From assembly GCF_027587195.1 (NCBI RefSeq), contig NZ_JAPDDP010000016.1, positions 1 through 64,000 of the forward strand: a stretch of 64,000 nt of DNA. Reading direction: 5' to 3'. Within the stretch, counting starts at the first letter, position 1. Every line of letters begins with the position of its first letter. Position numbers and translations under genes: made by a program. This document shows, one piece after another, positions 32,550 to 41,975 of the stretch. The notes beneath the pieces were generated by a model. That model was not told the DNA's origin. It saw only the letters and a program-made list of their open reading frames with translations, and made no database searches. The DNA is from Solirubrobacter phytolaccae. GTDB taxonomy: Bacteria > Actinomycetota > Thermoleophilia > Solirubrobacterales > Solirubrobacteraceae.

Positions 32550-32791
32550 GTGCTCAGCGCACGCCGGAGGAGATCCGGCGCTCGATCGAGGCCAACCGGG
32601 CCGAGCTCGGCCTCGCCGTGGAGAACCTCCGCGGCGAGATCGTCAAGGCCACGGACTGGCGCTCGCAGCTGAAGGCGCATAAGCGCGAGGTCATCATCGG
32701 CGCGGCCGTCGCGGGCTTCGTCGTCGGCGGCGGGATCGCCGCCATGACCGGTCTGCTGACCGGCCGCCGAAACTCGCGCCGGTACTACTAG
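32546..32791 (+). CDS. DUF3618 protein
   Basis: 81 residues. The RTPEEIRRSIEANRAELGLAVENL helix is the DUF3618 signature, followed by a single membrane helix (VIIGAAVAGFVVGGGIAAMTGLL) and a basic end. DUF3618 genes regularly neighbour Holin-X genes, as here. Function unknown; probably membrane or envelope maintenance. Confidence 0.85.
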   Translation: MSAQRTPEEIRRSIEANRAELGLAVENLRGEIVKATDWRSQLKAHKREVIIGAAVAGFVVGGGIAAMTGLLTGRRNSRRYY

Positions 32792-32795
32792 GTCG

Positions 32796-33956
32796 CTACG
32801 CCGGCGCGGGCTTCGGGGGCGTGATGTCCCCGGGCGGAACCGCGCCGGCCGTCAGCTCGGCCCGGTGGCGTTCGTGCCGGTAGTCCCACCACTCGCGGAT
32901 CGCGATCTGCACGGACGCGGCCACGGGGATCGCGACCAGCGCGCCCAGCACGCCGAGCAGCGTCGAGCCGAACAGCACGGCGACGAGCACGATGAACGGG
33001 TGCACGTTGACCGCGCGTTTCTGGATCTGCGGCTGGATCAGCGTGTTCTCGACCTGCTGGTAGATGATCGAGTAGATCGCCCACACGATCGTCGCCGTCG
33101 GGAAGTCCGCGAAGACCGTGACGACGCCGACGAGCACGGCGCCAATCGTCGCGCCGATAAGCGGCACGAGGTCGGCGAAGAAGATGATGATCGCGAGCGC
33201 CGCCGCGAACGGCACGTCGAGGATGATCAGCACGATGTACGCGCTCACCGCCGCGACCGTGGCCTGCGCGAGCACGCCGCCGACGTACGCGCCGACCGCC
33301 TTGCCCATGTGCCCGAGCGCCTTGCTCATGCGGGCCGAGCGCGCTGGGGGCTGCAGCTCGATCGCGCGTTCCACCCAGCCCCGTCCGCTGCCGAGCAGGA
33401 ACGCCGTCAGCACGAGGATCGTGAACAGCGCGAAGAGCGAGTTGACGACGCCGAGGCCGATGTCGCCGAGCACGTTGGCCGCGTCACCGATGCGCGCGGG
33501 AAGCTTCTCCGCTTCCTCCTGCAGCTTCTCGGTGATGTTGTAGTCCTCTTCCAGGCTGCGCAGGCGCGAGTTGCCCTCGACGAACTCCTGTGCGTCCTGC
33601 GCGTACGTCGGCAGGTTCTGGATCAGGTTGTTGCCCTGGGTGACGAGCGGTGGGACGATGATGCTCGCGATCCCGATCGGGATCAGCAGCAGCGCGAGGT
33701 AGACGATCGTGATCGCGAACCCGCGTTTCATCCACTGGTCGAGCCAGTTGACGGGGCCGCTGAGCGCGACCGCCAGGAACACGGCGATCAGGACCCAGCT
33801 GATCGGCTTGCGCAGAAGGAACACGAGCCAGAGCGCGAGCGCGAAGAAGACGACGATGAAGAGCGTGCGGATGATGATCCGCGGCGAGAACGCGGGCTCG
33901 ACGCGCACGGTCGGCGGCTCTTCGCGGCGTTTCGGAGGATCGAGGGGGACGCCCAC
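32796..33956 (-). CDS. AI-2E family transporter
   Basis: 386 residues, eight or so membrane helices. Family marks are the N-terminal pair (LFIVVFFALALWLVFLL, WVLIAVFLAVALS), a large polar loop with NNLIQNLP, and the C-terminal block VPLIGATIGAVLVG with QQVENTLIQPQIQKRAVNVHP. Members export small molecules or ions; the AI-2 role is shown only for TqsA. A proline/lysine C-terminus. It ends 5 bp after the DUF3618 gene on the other strand. Confidence 0.9.
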   Translation of the reverse strand: MGVPLDPPKRREEPPTVRVEPAFSPRIIIRTLFIVVFFALALWLVFLLRKPISWVLIAVFLAVALSGPVNWLDQWMKRGFAITIVYLALLLIPIGIASIIVPPLVTQGNNLIQNLPTYAQDAQEFVEGNSRLRSLEEDYNITEKLQEEAEKLPARIGDAANVLGDIGLGVVNSLFALFTILVLTAFLLGSGRGWVERAIELQPPARSARMSKALGHMGKAVGAYVGGVLAQATVAAVSAYIVLIILDVPFAAALAIIIFFADLVPLIGATIGAVLVGVVTVFADFPTATIVWAIYSIIYQQVENTLIQPQIQKRAVNVHPFIVLVAVLFGSTLLGVLGALVAIPVAASVQIAIREWWDYRHERHRAELTAGAVPPGDITPPKPAPA

Positions 33957-33995
33957 CGCGCGGAGCTTTCAAGCCCGCGCGGCGAAGTCCTCCAT

Positions 33996-34868
33996 TTACA
34001 TCGGTCCGAGTAGCTCGGTCCGCAGGCCCGCGACGCCGAGGATGCCCGGGCCGGTGTGGGTGCCGATGACGGGGCCGATCTCGGAGATGAGCTCCGGGTC
34101 CCGCCCGTAGATCTCGCGGCCGCGCTCGGCGAGGCGCTGGGCCTGCTCGGACGCCTGGATGTGTTGGATGGCGAACGCGTCGCAGCCGTCCTCGCGGCGC
34201 TGCTCGAGGTGGGCGACGAGGCGCTCGAACGCGCGCCCGGCGGTGCGCACGCGCTCCACGGGCTTCATCTCGCCCTCGATCGTGAGGATGGGCTTGACCT
34301 TGAGCGTCGCGCCGATCCAGGCCGCGGCCGCGCCGATCCGCCCGCCGCGGCGCAGGTACTCGAGCGTGTCCACCATCACGAGGATCTGCAGGTCCTCGCG
34401 GAGCTTGCGGGCGGCCTCGACGGCACCCGCGAGGTCGGCGCCGCGCTCGATCGCGTTGGCGGCGGCGACGGACATGAAGCCGTGGCCGGCCGACCCGGTG
34501 CGCGAGTCCACCACGACCATCTGCTCGGCGGGCATGCCGCGCTCGATCAGCAGCTCGCGCGCCTGCTCGGCCGTGCGCACCGTGCCGGAGATCCCACCGC
34601 TCAGGTGGATCGACAGGACCTTGTCACCCTGCTCGACGAGCGGCTCGTAGACCTCCAGGAAGTCTCCCAGCGACGGCTGCGAGGTGGTGGGCAGCTCGCC
34701 CGCGCCCTTCAGGTAGTCGTAGTAGCCGTCGTAGTCCGGCAGGTCGATCTCGCGATCGGTCTTCCCGTCCCAGTTGACGTAGAGCGAGACACGGTGGATC
34801 CCGTGACGCTCGATCACCTCGGTGGGGAGGTACTGCGTGGTGTCGGTTACGACCGCGATCCTGGACAT
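33996..34868 (-). CDS. DegV family fatty-acid-binding protein
   Basis: 290 residues. IAVVTDTTQYLPTEV start (TDS/TDT motif), LPTTSQPSLGDF, SIHLSGGISGTVRTA (ligand-carboxylate Ser/Thr), VVDSRTGSAGHG, and YLRRGGRIG are the DegV family landmarks. In Firmicutes, members (FakB) bind fatty acids for phosphorylation by FakA; no FakA is here. I chose ATG 34868 (MSRIAVV), which starts at the first beta strand. Confidence 0.9.
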   Translation of the reverse strand: MSRIAVVTDTTQYLPTEVIERHGIHRVSLYVNWDGKTDREIDLPDYDGYYDYLKGAGELPTTSQPSLGDFLEVYEPLVEQGDKVLSIHLSGGISGTVRTAEQARELLIERGMPAEQMVVVDSRTGSAGHGFMSVAAANAIERGADLAGAVEAARKLREDLQILVMVDTLEYLRRGGRIGAAAAWIGATLKVKPILTIEGEMKPVERVRTAGRAFERLVAHLEQRREDGCDAFAIQHIQASEQAQRLAERGREIYGRDPELISEIGPVIGTHTGPGILGVAGLRTELLGPM

Positions 34869-34986
34869 CGCACGCAAACCCTATCCGGTGCCACGGGCGG
34901 ATGAGCGCCTACGCGCCACGAATGTCGATTACCGTCCCGCTGGACGTCGAAGGGTCGACCCACGACGCCCGAGGAGGGTGCAGACC

Positions 34987-35352
34987 ATGAAGTTCCTGGC
35001 GATGCTGTATGCCGACGAGGCCCGGTGGACCAACGCCACCGAGGCCGACATGGCCGCCACGATGGAGGCGCACAACGCGTTCGGCGCGGCGGCCGGGCAG
35101 GCCGGCGTGCTGGTCGGCGGCGAGGCGCTCGAGCTGACCACCTCCGCGACGACGGTGCGCGTGCGCGACGGCGAGCGCATGCTCACCGACGGGCCGTACG
35201 CGGAGACCAAGGAGGCGATCGGCGGCTACTACGTGCTCGAGTGCAAGGACCTCGATGAGGCGCTGCACTGGGCGGCGCAGATCCCGGAGGCCCAGCACGG
35301 CTCGGTCGAGGTGCGGCCGATCATGAGCTTCGAAGGCGCGGACGGGGCCTGA
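34987..35352 (+). CDS. YCII-related (DGPF) protein
   Basis: 121 residues. [14 protein letters not shown] start, the [18 protein letters not shown] block (the DGPF-type motif) and EVRPIM end are characteristic. A good ribosome site GGAGGG lies 9-14 bp before the ATG. It directly precedes an ECF42 sigma factor gene and their coding regions overlap at the stop; this pairing is conserved for the ECF42 group, in which the DGPF protein appears to work with the sigma factor. Biochemical role unknown. Confidence 0.9.
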   Translation: MKFLAMLYADEARWTNATEADMAATMEAHNAFGAAAGQAGVLVGGEALELTTSATTVRVRDGERMLTDGPYAETKEAIGGYYVLECKDLDEALHWAAQIPEAQHGSVEVRPIMSFEGADGA

Positions 35353-36566
35353 CCGGCGGGCCACAGGTCGCCGTCGTCGACCGCCTGTTCCGGCGCCAGT
35401 CCGGGCAGGCGGTCGCGGTGCTCGCGCGCGTGTTCGGGGACCTCGACCGTGCCGAGGAGGCCGTGCAGGACGCGTTCCTCGTCGCCTTGGAGCGCTGGCC
35501 GCGGGACGGGCTGCCGGACAACCCGGCGGCGTGGATCGTCACGACGGCGCGCAACCGCGCGCTCGACCGGCTGCGCTCCGAGAAGCGCTGGATCGGGCGG
35601 CGCGGGGCGCTCGAGGCGGAGCTGCGGACGGTCGGCGAGCCGGCGGCCGAGGAGGACGACCCCGTGAGCCCGATCGTCGACGACCGGCTGCGGCTGATCT
35701 TCACCGTCTGCCATCCCGCGCTGGCGCCGGAGGCCCGCGTGGCGCTCACCCTGCGCGCGCTCGGCGGGCTCACGACGGCCGAGGTCGCGCGCTCGTTCCT
35801 CGTCGCCGAGCCGGCGATGGCGCAGCGCATCACGCGGGCCAAGCAGAAGATCGCGGGCGCGGGCATCAAGTACGAGGTCCCGCGCGACGCCGACCTTCCC
35901 GAGCGCCTGCGCAGCGTGCTCACGACGCTCTACCTGATCTTCAACGCGGGCTACGGCCCGCCCGTGCGCGCGGCGCTGTGCGCGGAGGCGATCCGGCTCG
36001 CCCGGCTGCTCGCGGCGCTGATGCCCGACGAGAGCGAGGCGACCGGGCTGCTGGCGCTGATGCTGCTCCAGGACTCGCGGCGGGAGGCGCGCGTGGACGC
36101 GGACGGCGCGTTGATCCTGCTCGCCGACCAGGACCGCTCGCGCTGGGACCGCGAGCAGATCGCGGAGGGCGAGCGGCTGGTCGCGCGTGGGTGGGCGCTC
36201 GGGCGGCTGGGCGTCTACCTCATCCAGGCGGCGATCGCCGTCGAGCACGCGCGCGGCTCGGACTGGGCGCGGATCGCGGCCCTGTACGACGAGCTGTGGG
36301 CGGTCTCCCCGACACCGGTCGTGGCCCTCAACCGCGCGGTGGCGATCGCCGAGCGCGACGGGCCGGAGGCCGGGCTCGCCGCGATGGACGCCATCCGCGA
36401 CCTCGACGGCTACCACCTCTTCCACGCCGCGCGGGCCGACCTGCTGCGCCGGCTGGAGCGCCTCGACGAGGCCGAGGCGGCCTACGGCGCTGCGCTCGCG
36501 CTCACCGAGAGCCCGGTGGAACGCGACTTCCTCACCACTCGGCTCGCCGCGTTACGCTCGCCCTAG
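35349..36566 (+). CDS. ECF42-type RNA polymerase sigma factor with C-terminal TPR-like extension
   Basis: 405 residues if it starts at CTG 35349. Sigma region 2: [23 protein letters not shown] and [19 protein letters not shown]; region 4: [22 protein letters not shown] ~200-residue alpha-helical C-terminal extension ([25 protein letters not shown]) is typical of group ECF42. GTG 35418 would remove about 23 residues that match the usual N-terminus ([16 protein letters not shown]). The only upstream codon fitting is CTG, which overlaps the YCII stop as CTGA. No anti-sigma factor is adjacent, as usual for this group. Confidence 0.85.
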   Translation: MTGGPQVAVVDRLFRRQSGQAVAVLARVFGDLDRAEEAVQDAFLVALERWPRDGLPDNPAAWIVTTARNRALDRLRSEKRWIGRRGALEAELRTVGEPAAEEDDPVSPIVDDRLRLIFTVCHPALAPEARVALTLRALGGLTTAEVARSFLVAEPAMAQRITRAKQKIAGAGIKYEVPRDADLPERLRSVLTTLYLIFNAGYGPPVRAALCAEAIRLARLLAALMPDESEATGLLALMLLQDSRREARVDADGALILLADQDRSRWDREQIAEGERLVARGWALGRLGVYLIQAAIAVEHARGSDWARIAALYDELWAVSPTPVVALNRAVAIAERDGPEAGLAAMDAIRDLDGYHLFHAARADLLRRLERLDEAEAAYGAALALTESPVERDFLTTRLAALRSP

Positions 36567-36962
36567 ATGCGCGTCCGCTGGATGCTCGCGGTGCTGGGCC
36601 TGGCGCTCGCCATCGGCGGGTTGAACGCGGCGCGGGAGGACGGGAGCGACGCGTACGGCTTCGGGCTCATCGTCGCGGCGTTCGCGTTCGTGGTGGCCGT
36701 CGTGATCGCGGCCGTGCTGTGCGGGCTCGTCGCGCTCGTGCTGGGTGAACGGCCGCCCGCGCCCGTGGTCGGTGCGGTGCTCGTGGCCGCCGGCGTGCTC
36801 GTGTTCCCCGTGTACCGCTACTACGCCCGGGAGCGCGACCCGGCGGTGCTGGACGGCGGCGGCCGCTGCGGCGGCATCGTCCCGCTCGCCGAGGCGCTGA
36901 TCGTCGACGGCACCGAGGCGCAGTACGCGCCCGTGATCGTGCACTTCGGATGTGACGACTGA
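36567..36962 (+). CDS. Small integral membrane protein
   Basis: 131 residues, no family recognised. Three hydrophobic stretches (MLAVLGLALAIGGL, GLIVAAFAFVVAVVIAAVLCGLVALV, VVGAVLVAAGVLVFPVY) and a 45-residue C-terminal polar domain with two or three Cys (RCGG, FGCDD). Its ATG follows the sigma factor TAG without any gap, so it belongs to the same transcript. Confidence 0.65.
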   Translation: MRVRWMLAVLGLALAIGGLNAAREDGSDAYGFGLIVAAFAFVVAVVIAAVLCGLVALVLGERPPAPVVGAVLVAAGVLVFPVYRYYARERDPAVLDGGGRCGGIVPLAEALIVDGTEAQYAPVIVHFGCDD

Positions 36963-37009
36963 GTGCAGATTCGGTGCAGAAGGTCGGGTCGCACTGAGAA
37001 TCGGGCAGG

Positions 37010-37851
<842 letters not shown>

Positions 37852-37855
<4 letters not shown>

Positions 37856-38706
37856 GCGGCGTCGGGATCGTCGCGGGCTTCGCGCTGCGCGAGTCGGTGC
37901 GCCGGCGCGTGTTCGTCGTCGTCGCGCTGCTCACCGTCGCCTTCCTCGGCCTGTACGGGCTCGGCGTGTGGCGCGTCTCGCGTGAGGTGACCGAATTCGG
38001 CGACTTCCAGGCGGGCGTCGAACCGGACACCGTCGCGGGCGCGACGCTGCTCGGCCTGGCCATGTTCGCGACGCTCTTCCTGGGCGCGATCCTCGCCGTC
38101 TTCCTGACCTTGAACGCCGTCCGCGGCGACGCCGAGCGCGGCCTGCTGCAACCGATCGTCGTCCGGCCGCTCGGCCGCGCGACGTTCCTGCTCGGCCGCT
38201 ACGTCGCGGCCGCCGGCGTGTGCGTGGCCTACACCGTCTTCGTCTTCCTGGCCTCCGTCGTGATCACGCACCTGTTCATCGACTGGTGGCCGGACCGGTT
38301 GCTCACCCCGGCGCTGCAGATGGGCGTCGCCGTCGCGGTGCTGGCGGCGCTCGCGCTCGGCGGCTCGGTGCTGCTGTCCAGCACGGCGAACGGGATCGCG
38401 ATCTTCATGCTCTTCGGCGCCGGGCTGACGGCGGGGCTGCTCGGGCAGATCGGCGAGGCGCTGGACTCGGACACGCTCCAGGACGTCTCGCAGGTCACGT
38501 CCTGGATCCTGCCGTTCGAGGCGCACTACCAGGACGCCCTGAGTGAGATCACCGCCGACTCGTCCGGCTTCACGCGCTACGCGATCAACCTCGGGCCGTT
38601 CGGCGGCGCGCAGGAGTTCGGCGCGTTCCTGTGGCCGTACACGGTGCTGTACCTGAGCGCCATCGCGCTCGTTTCGCTGTGGGCGTTCCGCCGGCGCGAC
38701 TTGTGA
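37852..38706 (+). CDS. ABC-2 type permease
   Basis: 284 residues with six membrane helices and a large extracellular loop after helix 1 (REVTEFGDFQAGVEPDTVAG). The DAERGLLQPIVVRPLGRATFLLGRYVAA segment is the coupling region common to ABC-2 permeases (NosY-like). Forms the exporter with the preceding ATPase; both are probably transcribed together. Confidence 0.85.
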
Positions 38707-38720
38707 GCGCGGGCGGTGGG

Positions 38721-38726
38721 TAGATC
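38721..38726 (+). promoter_or_regulatory. -10 box of PRC-barrel gene (leaderless)
   Basis: TAGATC is followed by exactly six bases and then the ATG at 38733. Confidence 0.5.
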
Positions 38727-38732
38727 CACCGC

Positions 38733-39086
38733 ATGATCCCCGTCGAGAACATCGCGGACTGGCGCGGCCAGGAGGTCGTGGACCCCAACGGCGAGAAGCT
38801 CGGCAAGCTCGACGAGGTCTACTACGACGGCGAGACCGACGAGCCCGCTTTCGCGGCCGTCAAGACCGGCCTGGTGTCCAAGTCGCTGACGCTGGTGCCG
38901 CTCCTGCGGGCGAGCGTCGGACGCGACTACGTGCGCGTGGACCGCCGCAAGGCCGTCTTCAAGAAGGCGCCGAGCTTCGACACCGACACCGAGCTCACGC
39001 TCGACGACGAGGCCAAGACCTACGAGCACTACTCGCTCGACTACACACCGGCGGGTGCGGGCGCACGCCGGCTCGCCAAGCGTTAG
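38733..39086 (+). CDS. PRC-barrel domain protein
   Basis: 117 residues. DWRGQEVVDPNGEKLGKLDEVYYDGETDEPAFAAV is a PRC-barrel beta domain as in RimM C-terminus and stress-related small proteins; the rest (VDRRKAVFKKAPSF, LTLDDEAKTYEHY) matches actinobacterial PRC-barrel stress proteins. Cytosolic. It ends at TAG, two bases before a two-hairpin repeat shared with the 52 kb junction. Confidence 0.8.
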   Translation: MIPVENIADWRGQEVVDPNGEKLGKLDEVYYDGETDEPAFAAVKTGLVSKSLTLVPLLRASVGRDYVRVDRRKAVFKKAPSFDTDTELTLDDEAKTYEHYSLDYTPAGAGARRLAKR

Positions 39087-39088
39087 TC

Positions 39089-39162
39089 GCATCGCCCAGG
39101 GGGCGATGCTTCGGCGAGTCCGCCGAAGCGGCGTCGCGCCCCGCGGTCGAGCGCGGACTCGC
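39089..39162. repeat. Repeat family 2 (two-hairpin junction element), copy 1
   Basis: Hairpin 1 at 39089-39109 (GCATCGCCC/GGGCGATGC, loop AGG), hairpin 2 at 39110-39127 (TTCGGCG/CGCCGAA, loop AGTC), then a G+C spacer and the box GCGCGGACTCGC ending at the convergent methyltransferase stop. The copy at 52344-52419, read in reverse, shares GGCGAGTCCGCCGA and GCGCGGACTCGC with the same spacing and order. Confidence 0.75.
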
Positions 39163-39755
39163 TAGCGGCGGACAGCGATGAAGCGCGAGCCCGTCGCGGG
39201 GAGCTCACCCGCGGCGATCTTCGCCTCCTCCTCGTCGCGGTGCTGCCAGCCGATCTTGTGGCGATACAGGTAGGCGCCGGGCACGGGCTCGGAGACGTCG
39301 AACCACGGGGCGAGCTGCTCGCGGACGTGGGCGACGGTGTGGATGTGGTCGCGCATGTGGGCGACGAACTCCGCCGGCGTCTTCTCATGCCCGCCGGCGT
39401 GCGCGATCCACCACGCGGCGGCGCGCTCATCCAGGGCGCCGACGTCGTACTCGTCGACGAGCAGCCGGGCACCGGGGCGCAGCAGCTCGGCCAGGTGCGC
39501 GAGCGAGTCGGCGAGCGGCTCGACGTGGTGCAGCGACGTCATCGCCACGGCGGCGTCGAACGGCTCCGCCTCCAGCTCGAGCAGCGGGACGGGCAGCACG
39601 TCGCCCTCCCCGCGTGGGTCGATCGCGGTCACGTCGTACCCGGCGCGGCGCAGCACCTGCGCGAGCGCGCCGTCCCCGGCGCCGATCTCGAGCACGCGGG
39701 CGGGCGCCGGAGGGAGGGCGGCACGGACGAAGGCGATGGCATCAGGAGCAGGCAC
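39162..39755 (-). CDS. Class I SAM-dependent methyltransferase
   Basis: 197 residues. SAM motif I VLEIGAGDGALAQVLRRAG near residue 20, motif II DPRGEGD, and the post-motif segment AVAMTSLHHVEPL identify a Methyltransf_11-type enzyme acting on a small molecule. GTG 39755 (VPAPDAIAFV) is preferred because a TATCGT box ends seven bases upstream; an ATG at 39797 would add 14 residues. Its 3' end touches repeat family 2. Confidence 0.75.
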   Translation of the reverse strand: MPAPDAIAFVRAALPPAPARVLEIGAGDGALAQVLRRAGYDVTAIDPRGEGDVLPVPLLELEAEPFDAAVAMTSLHHVEPLADSLAHLAELLRPGARLLVDEYDVGALDERAAAWWIAHAGGHEKTPAEFVAHMRDHIHTVAHVREQLAPWFDVSEPVPGAYLYRHKIGWQHRDEEEAKIAAGELPATGSRFIAVRR

Positions 39756-39762
39756 GCCGCCG

Positions 39763-39768
39763 ACGATA
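39763..39768 (-). promoter_or_regulatory. -10 box of methyltransferase gene (leaderless)
   Basis: TATCGT (minus strand) is followed by seven bases and the GTG at 39755. Confidence 0.5.
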
Positions 39769-39827
39769 GGCGCACCCACCCGAGCTGCCAACCCCATTTG
39801 CCATCGGGTCAAGAATTCTAAAAGGGG

Positions 39828-39849
39828 ACTGTCCCTCTTTAGGTTGAGG
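39828..39849. repeat. Palindrome AAAAGGGGACTGTCCCTCTTT
   Basis: The AAAGGGGACTGTCCC/TCTTT palindrome recurs in many bacterial genomes as an orphan REP-like unit; only one copy is in this window. It lies between divergent genes at 39755 and 39904. Confidence 0.5.
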
Positions 39850-39891
39850 CGCCGCCGACCTGCGGATGACGACCCGGCTGTGGCGGGCTCG

Positions 39892-39897
39892 TAGCGT
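39892..39897 (+). promoter_or_regulatory. -10 box of membrane-protein gene (leaderless)
   Basis: TAGCGT is followed by exactly six bases and then the ATG at 39904. Confidence 0.5.
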
Positions 39898-39903
39898 CGG
39901 CGC

Positions 39904-40614
39904 ATGCTCTCGGATCCCCGCCGCTTCTCACGCTTGATCGCCGCGTTCTCGTTGATCGCGGCGCCGTTGCTGGTGCTCGCCGGCATGGTCGCGACCCCGT
40001 GGGAGGACGAAGGCACGACCGCCGCCTACCACGACGCGCTCGCCGCTCACCCGGACCAGGCGGAGGTGGCGGCGACGCTGCTGCACTTTGGGTTCCTGCT
40101 GTTGCTGCCGGCGGCGCTCGGGCTCATGCACCTCGCCCGCGGTGCGGCGCCGAAGCTCGCGCACGTCGGTGGGCTGCTCGCCATCTTCGGCCTCGCCACG
40201 CTGCCGGGTTTGCTCGTCACGGACTTCTACGACCTGGCGCTCGCCGAGGCGCTCCCGCGCGAGGAGTCCGTGAAGATCGCCGACGCGGCGACGGAGGGCT
40301 GGGCGCCGATCCTGCTGTTCATGACCGGCGCGTTCCCGGTGATCATCGGCCTGATCGTGCTCGGCGTCGCCGCCTGGCGTGCCGGCGCGGCGCCGGGCTG
40401 GACCGCGCTGCTGATCGCCGCGGGCTGGCTCGTCCCGATGGCGACCGAGGTCAGCCTCGTCCTGGCCGCGATCGGCTCCGTCCTGATGCTGGCCGGGTTC
40501 GGCTGGATCGGTGTGCTGGTCGCGCGGATGAGCGATCAGGCGTGGGCCGACCGCGCGTTCTCCCGGACCAAGCGGGCGAAGGCGCCGAAGATCGCGGTCG
40601 AGAGCGCAGTCTGA
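39904..40614 (+). CDS. Integral membrane protein, unknown
   Basis: 236 residues, about six membrane helices (LIAAFSLIAAPLLVLAGMVA, LHFGFLLLLPAALGLMHLA, VGGLLAIFGLATLPGLLV, ILLFMTGAFPVIIGLIVLG, ALLIAAGWLVPMA, AAIGSVLMLAGFGWIGVLVA), with the soluble segment HPDQAEVAATLL. Resembles small actinobacterial DUF membrane proteins; no function is clear. It overlaps the amidotransferase gene at its 3' end by 79 bp. Confidence 0.65.
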   Translation: MLSDPRRFSRLIAAFSLIAAPLLVLAGMVATPWEDEGTTAAYHDALAAHPDQAEVAATLLHFGFLLLLPAALGLMHLARGAAPKLAHVGGLLAIFGLATLPGLLVTDFYDLALAEALPREESVKIADAATEGWAPILLFMTGAFPVIIGLIVLGVAAWRAGAAPGWTALLIAAGWLVPMATEVSLVLAAIGSVLMLAGFGWIGVLVARMSDQAWADRAFSRTKRAKAPKIAVESAV

Positions 40615-41222
40615 TCCGGCAGGTGGCGGGCGTCCGCGCGGCGGGCGTCCTCCTCGGTCGTCCCTGCCGCGGTCACGGAGTCCGGCCAGCCCGCGTACCA
40701 TCCGTCCAACGCGGGCTGGTCGACTTCCGGGTGGAACTGCACGCCCCACGCGCAGCGCCCGACGCGGAAGCCCTCCGCGCGCCCGCCATCGGGCCGCGCG
40801 TACACCTCGACCGCGTGCGCAGGCGGCTCGAAGCCGTCCTGGTTCCAGTGCAGCGCGTGCGCGCCGTCGGGGATCGCGCCGAGCACCGGGTCGGTCGGGT
40901 CGAGCACGGTCAGCGGCTCCCACGACACGAACCGCTTCGGCAGCCGCAGGTTCTCGCCGCCGGTCGCGCGGGCGAGCAGCTGCGCGCCGAGGCAGACGCC
41001 GAGGAACGGGACCTCGCGCTCGACCGCGGCCGCGATCCACTCCACCTCGGGCGCCAGCGCGGGGTCCCACGCGTCCTGCTCACCGCCGAAGGAGACGATG
41101 CCGTCGAGGCCGTCCAGCGACGGCAGCTCGCCGCGGAAGTGCTCGGAGACCGCACCGAGCGGTGCGGCCGCGTTGCCGAGGAACGGCTGTTGGAGATGGT
41201 GAATGACGGCGATGCGGGTCAT
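40536..41222 (-). CDS. Class I glutamine amidotransferase
   Basis: 228 residues. Catalytic Cys in FLGVCLGAQLLARA (about residue 78), His-Glu in GVQFHPEVDQP (about 166), so the Cys-His-Glu triad is complete. Resembles GMP-synthase-type or PuuD-like stand-alone amidotransferases; the ammonia-accepting partner is unknown. ATG 41222 overlaps the serine hydrolase stop (ATGA). The 3' end overlaps the membrane-protein gene by 79 bp. Confidence 0.85.
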   Translation of the reverse strand: MTRIAVIHHLQQPFLGNAAAPLGAVSEHFRGELPSLDGLDGIVSFGGEQDAWDPALAPEVEWIAAAVEREVPFLGVCLGAQLLARATGGENLRLPKRFVSWEPLTVLDPTDPVLGAIPDGAHALHWNQDGFEPPAHAVEVYARPDGGRAEGFRVGRCAWGVQFHPEVDQPALDGWYAGWPDSVTAAGTTEEDARRADARHLPDQTALSTAIFGAFARLVRENARSAHA

Positions 41223-41944
41223 GGGCGCAGGACGCGGGAGGCGACCCCGGCGAGGGTAGCCTGGCCGTAGGTCTGGTTCGGCTCGTCGCTCGTGAGGACC
41301 GCGAGCGCGACGCGCCGGCCGTCCCGCTCCAGGAGCGCGGACTGGTGGGTGATGCCCCTGCGCCACCCGCCCTTGAAGAAGACGCGGAAGCCGCGGCGCT
41401 CGGCGACGGGCGCGAGGCCCCAGCGCTGCGGCTTGACGATCCCGCCGAGCAGCCCGCGCGCATAGGCGCGATGGCGCTTGGGGACGAGCCGGTCGATGCG
41501 CAGGAAGAAACGGGCCTGGTCGGCCGCGGTGATGCGGGTCTCGAACACGGCGCCGACCGGGAGGAAGTGCGTCATCCGGGCCGCGCGGGCGACGGCTGCG
41601 AGCCCCGCGTCCCCGACCGCGGCGTAGACGGTGTGCGCGGCGTCGTTGTCGGACGCCGTGACCATCGGTGAGAGCAGCGCGGCCTCGTCGGCGGTGACCG
41701 TGCGGGTGGCGGCGCGGCGCAGCACGGCGACCATCAGCATCGCCTTGACCATGCTCGCGGAGCGGAACTGGACGGCGGCGTTGTGGCCGCGCAGCTTGCC
41801 ATCCTCGGTGGCGACGGCCCAGGCGACCGTGCCGGCGCGGGTCTTGGCGAACGTGGTGGCCTGCTCGAGGCCGGAGGAGGACACGAGCGGCTTGGGCTCG
41901 GTCCGGCGGGCGGGCTGCTCGTTGCCGTCGCCGCCCGCGGCCAC
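41219..41944 (-). CDS. Beta-lactamase-fold serine hydrolase
   Basis: 241 residues from GTG 41944. All three active-site motifs of the class A beta-lactamase/PBP fold are present: SMVK in FRSASMVKAM, SDN in ASDNDAAH, KGG in FFKGGWR. The in-frame codons just upstream spell KPLLALAATALVAAGG, an evident signal peptide like a lipobox without its Cys, but no ATG, GTG or TTG starts it. So the real start is unclear (possibly ACG near the glutaredoxin stop). Not assumed to be a resistance gene; amino-acid or peptidoglycan hydrolysis is as likely. Confidence 0.75.
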   Translation of the reverse strand: MAAGGDGNEQPARRTEPKPLVSSSGLEQATTFAKTRAGTVAWAVATEDGKLRGHNAAVQFRSASMVKAMLMVAVLRRAATRTVTADEAALLSPMVTASDNDAAHTVYAAVGDAGLAAVARAARMTHFLPVGAVFETRITAADQARFFLRIDRLVPKRHRAYARGLLGGIVKPQRWGLAPVAERRGFRVFFKGGWRRGITHQSALLERDGRRVALAVLTSDEPNQTYGQATLAGVASRVLRP

Positions 41945-41975
41945 CAGAGCGGTGGCCGCGAGGGCGAGGAGCGGC

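Noticed and set aside
32091-32791. Prophage remnant suggested by the holin-type protein
   Set aside because: Holin-X/DUF3618 sets are ordinary actinobacterial chromosome genes; no capsid, tail, integrase or lysin genes are near.
41219-41944. Beta-lactam resistance gene
   Set aside because: The fold and motifs are shared by many serine hydrolases and PBPs; resistance cannot be inferred.
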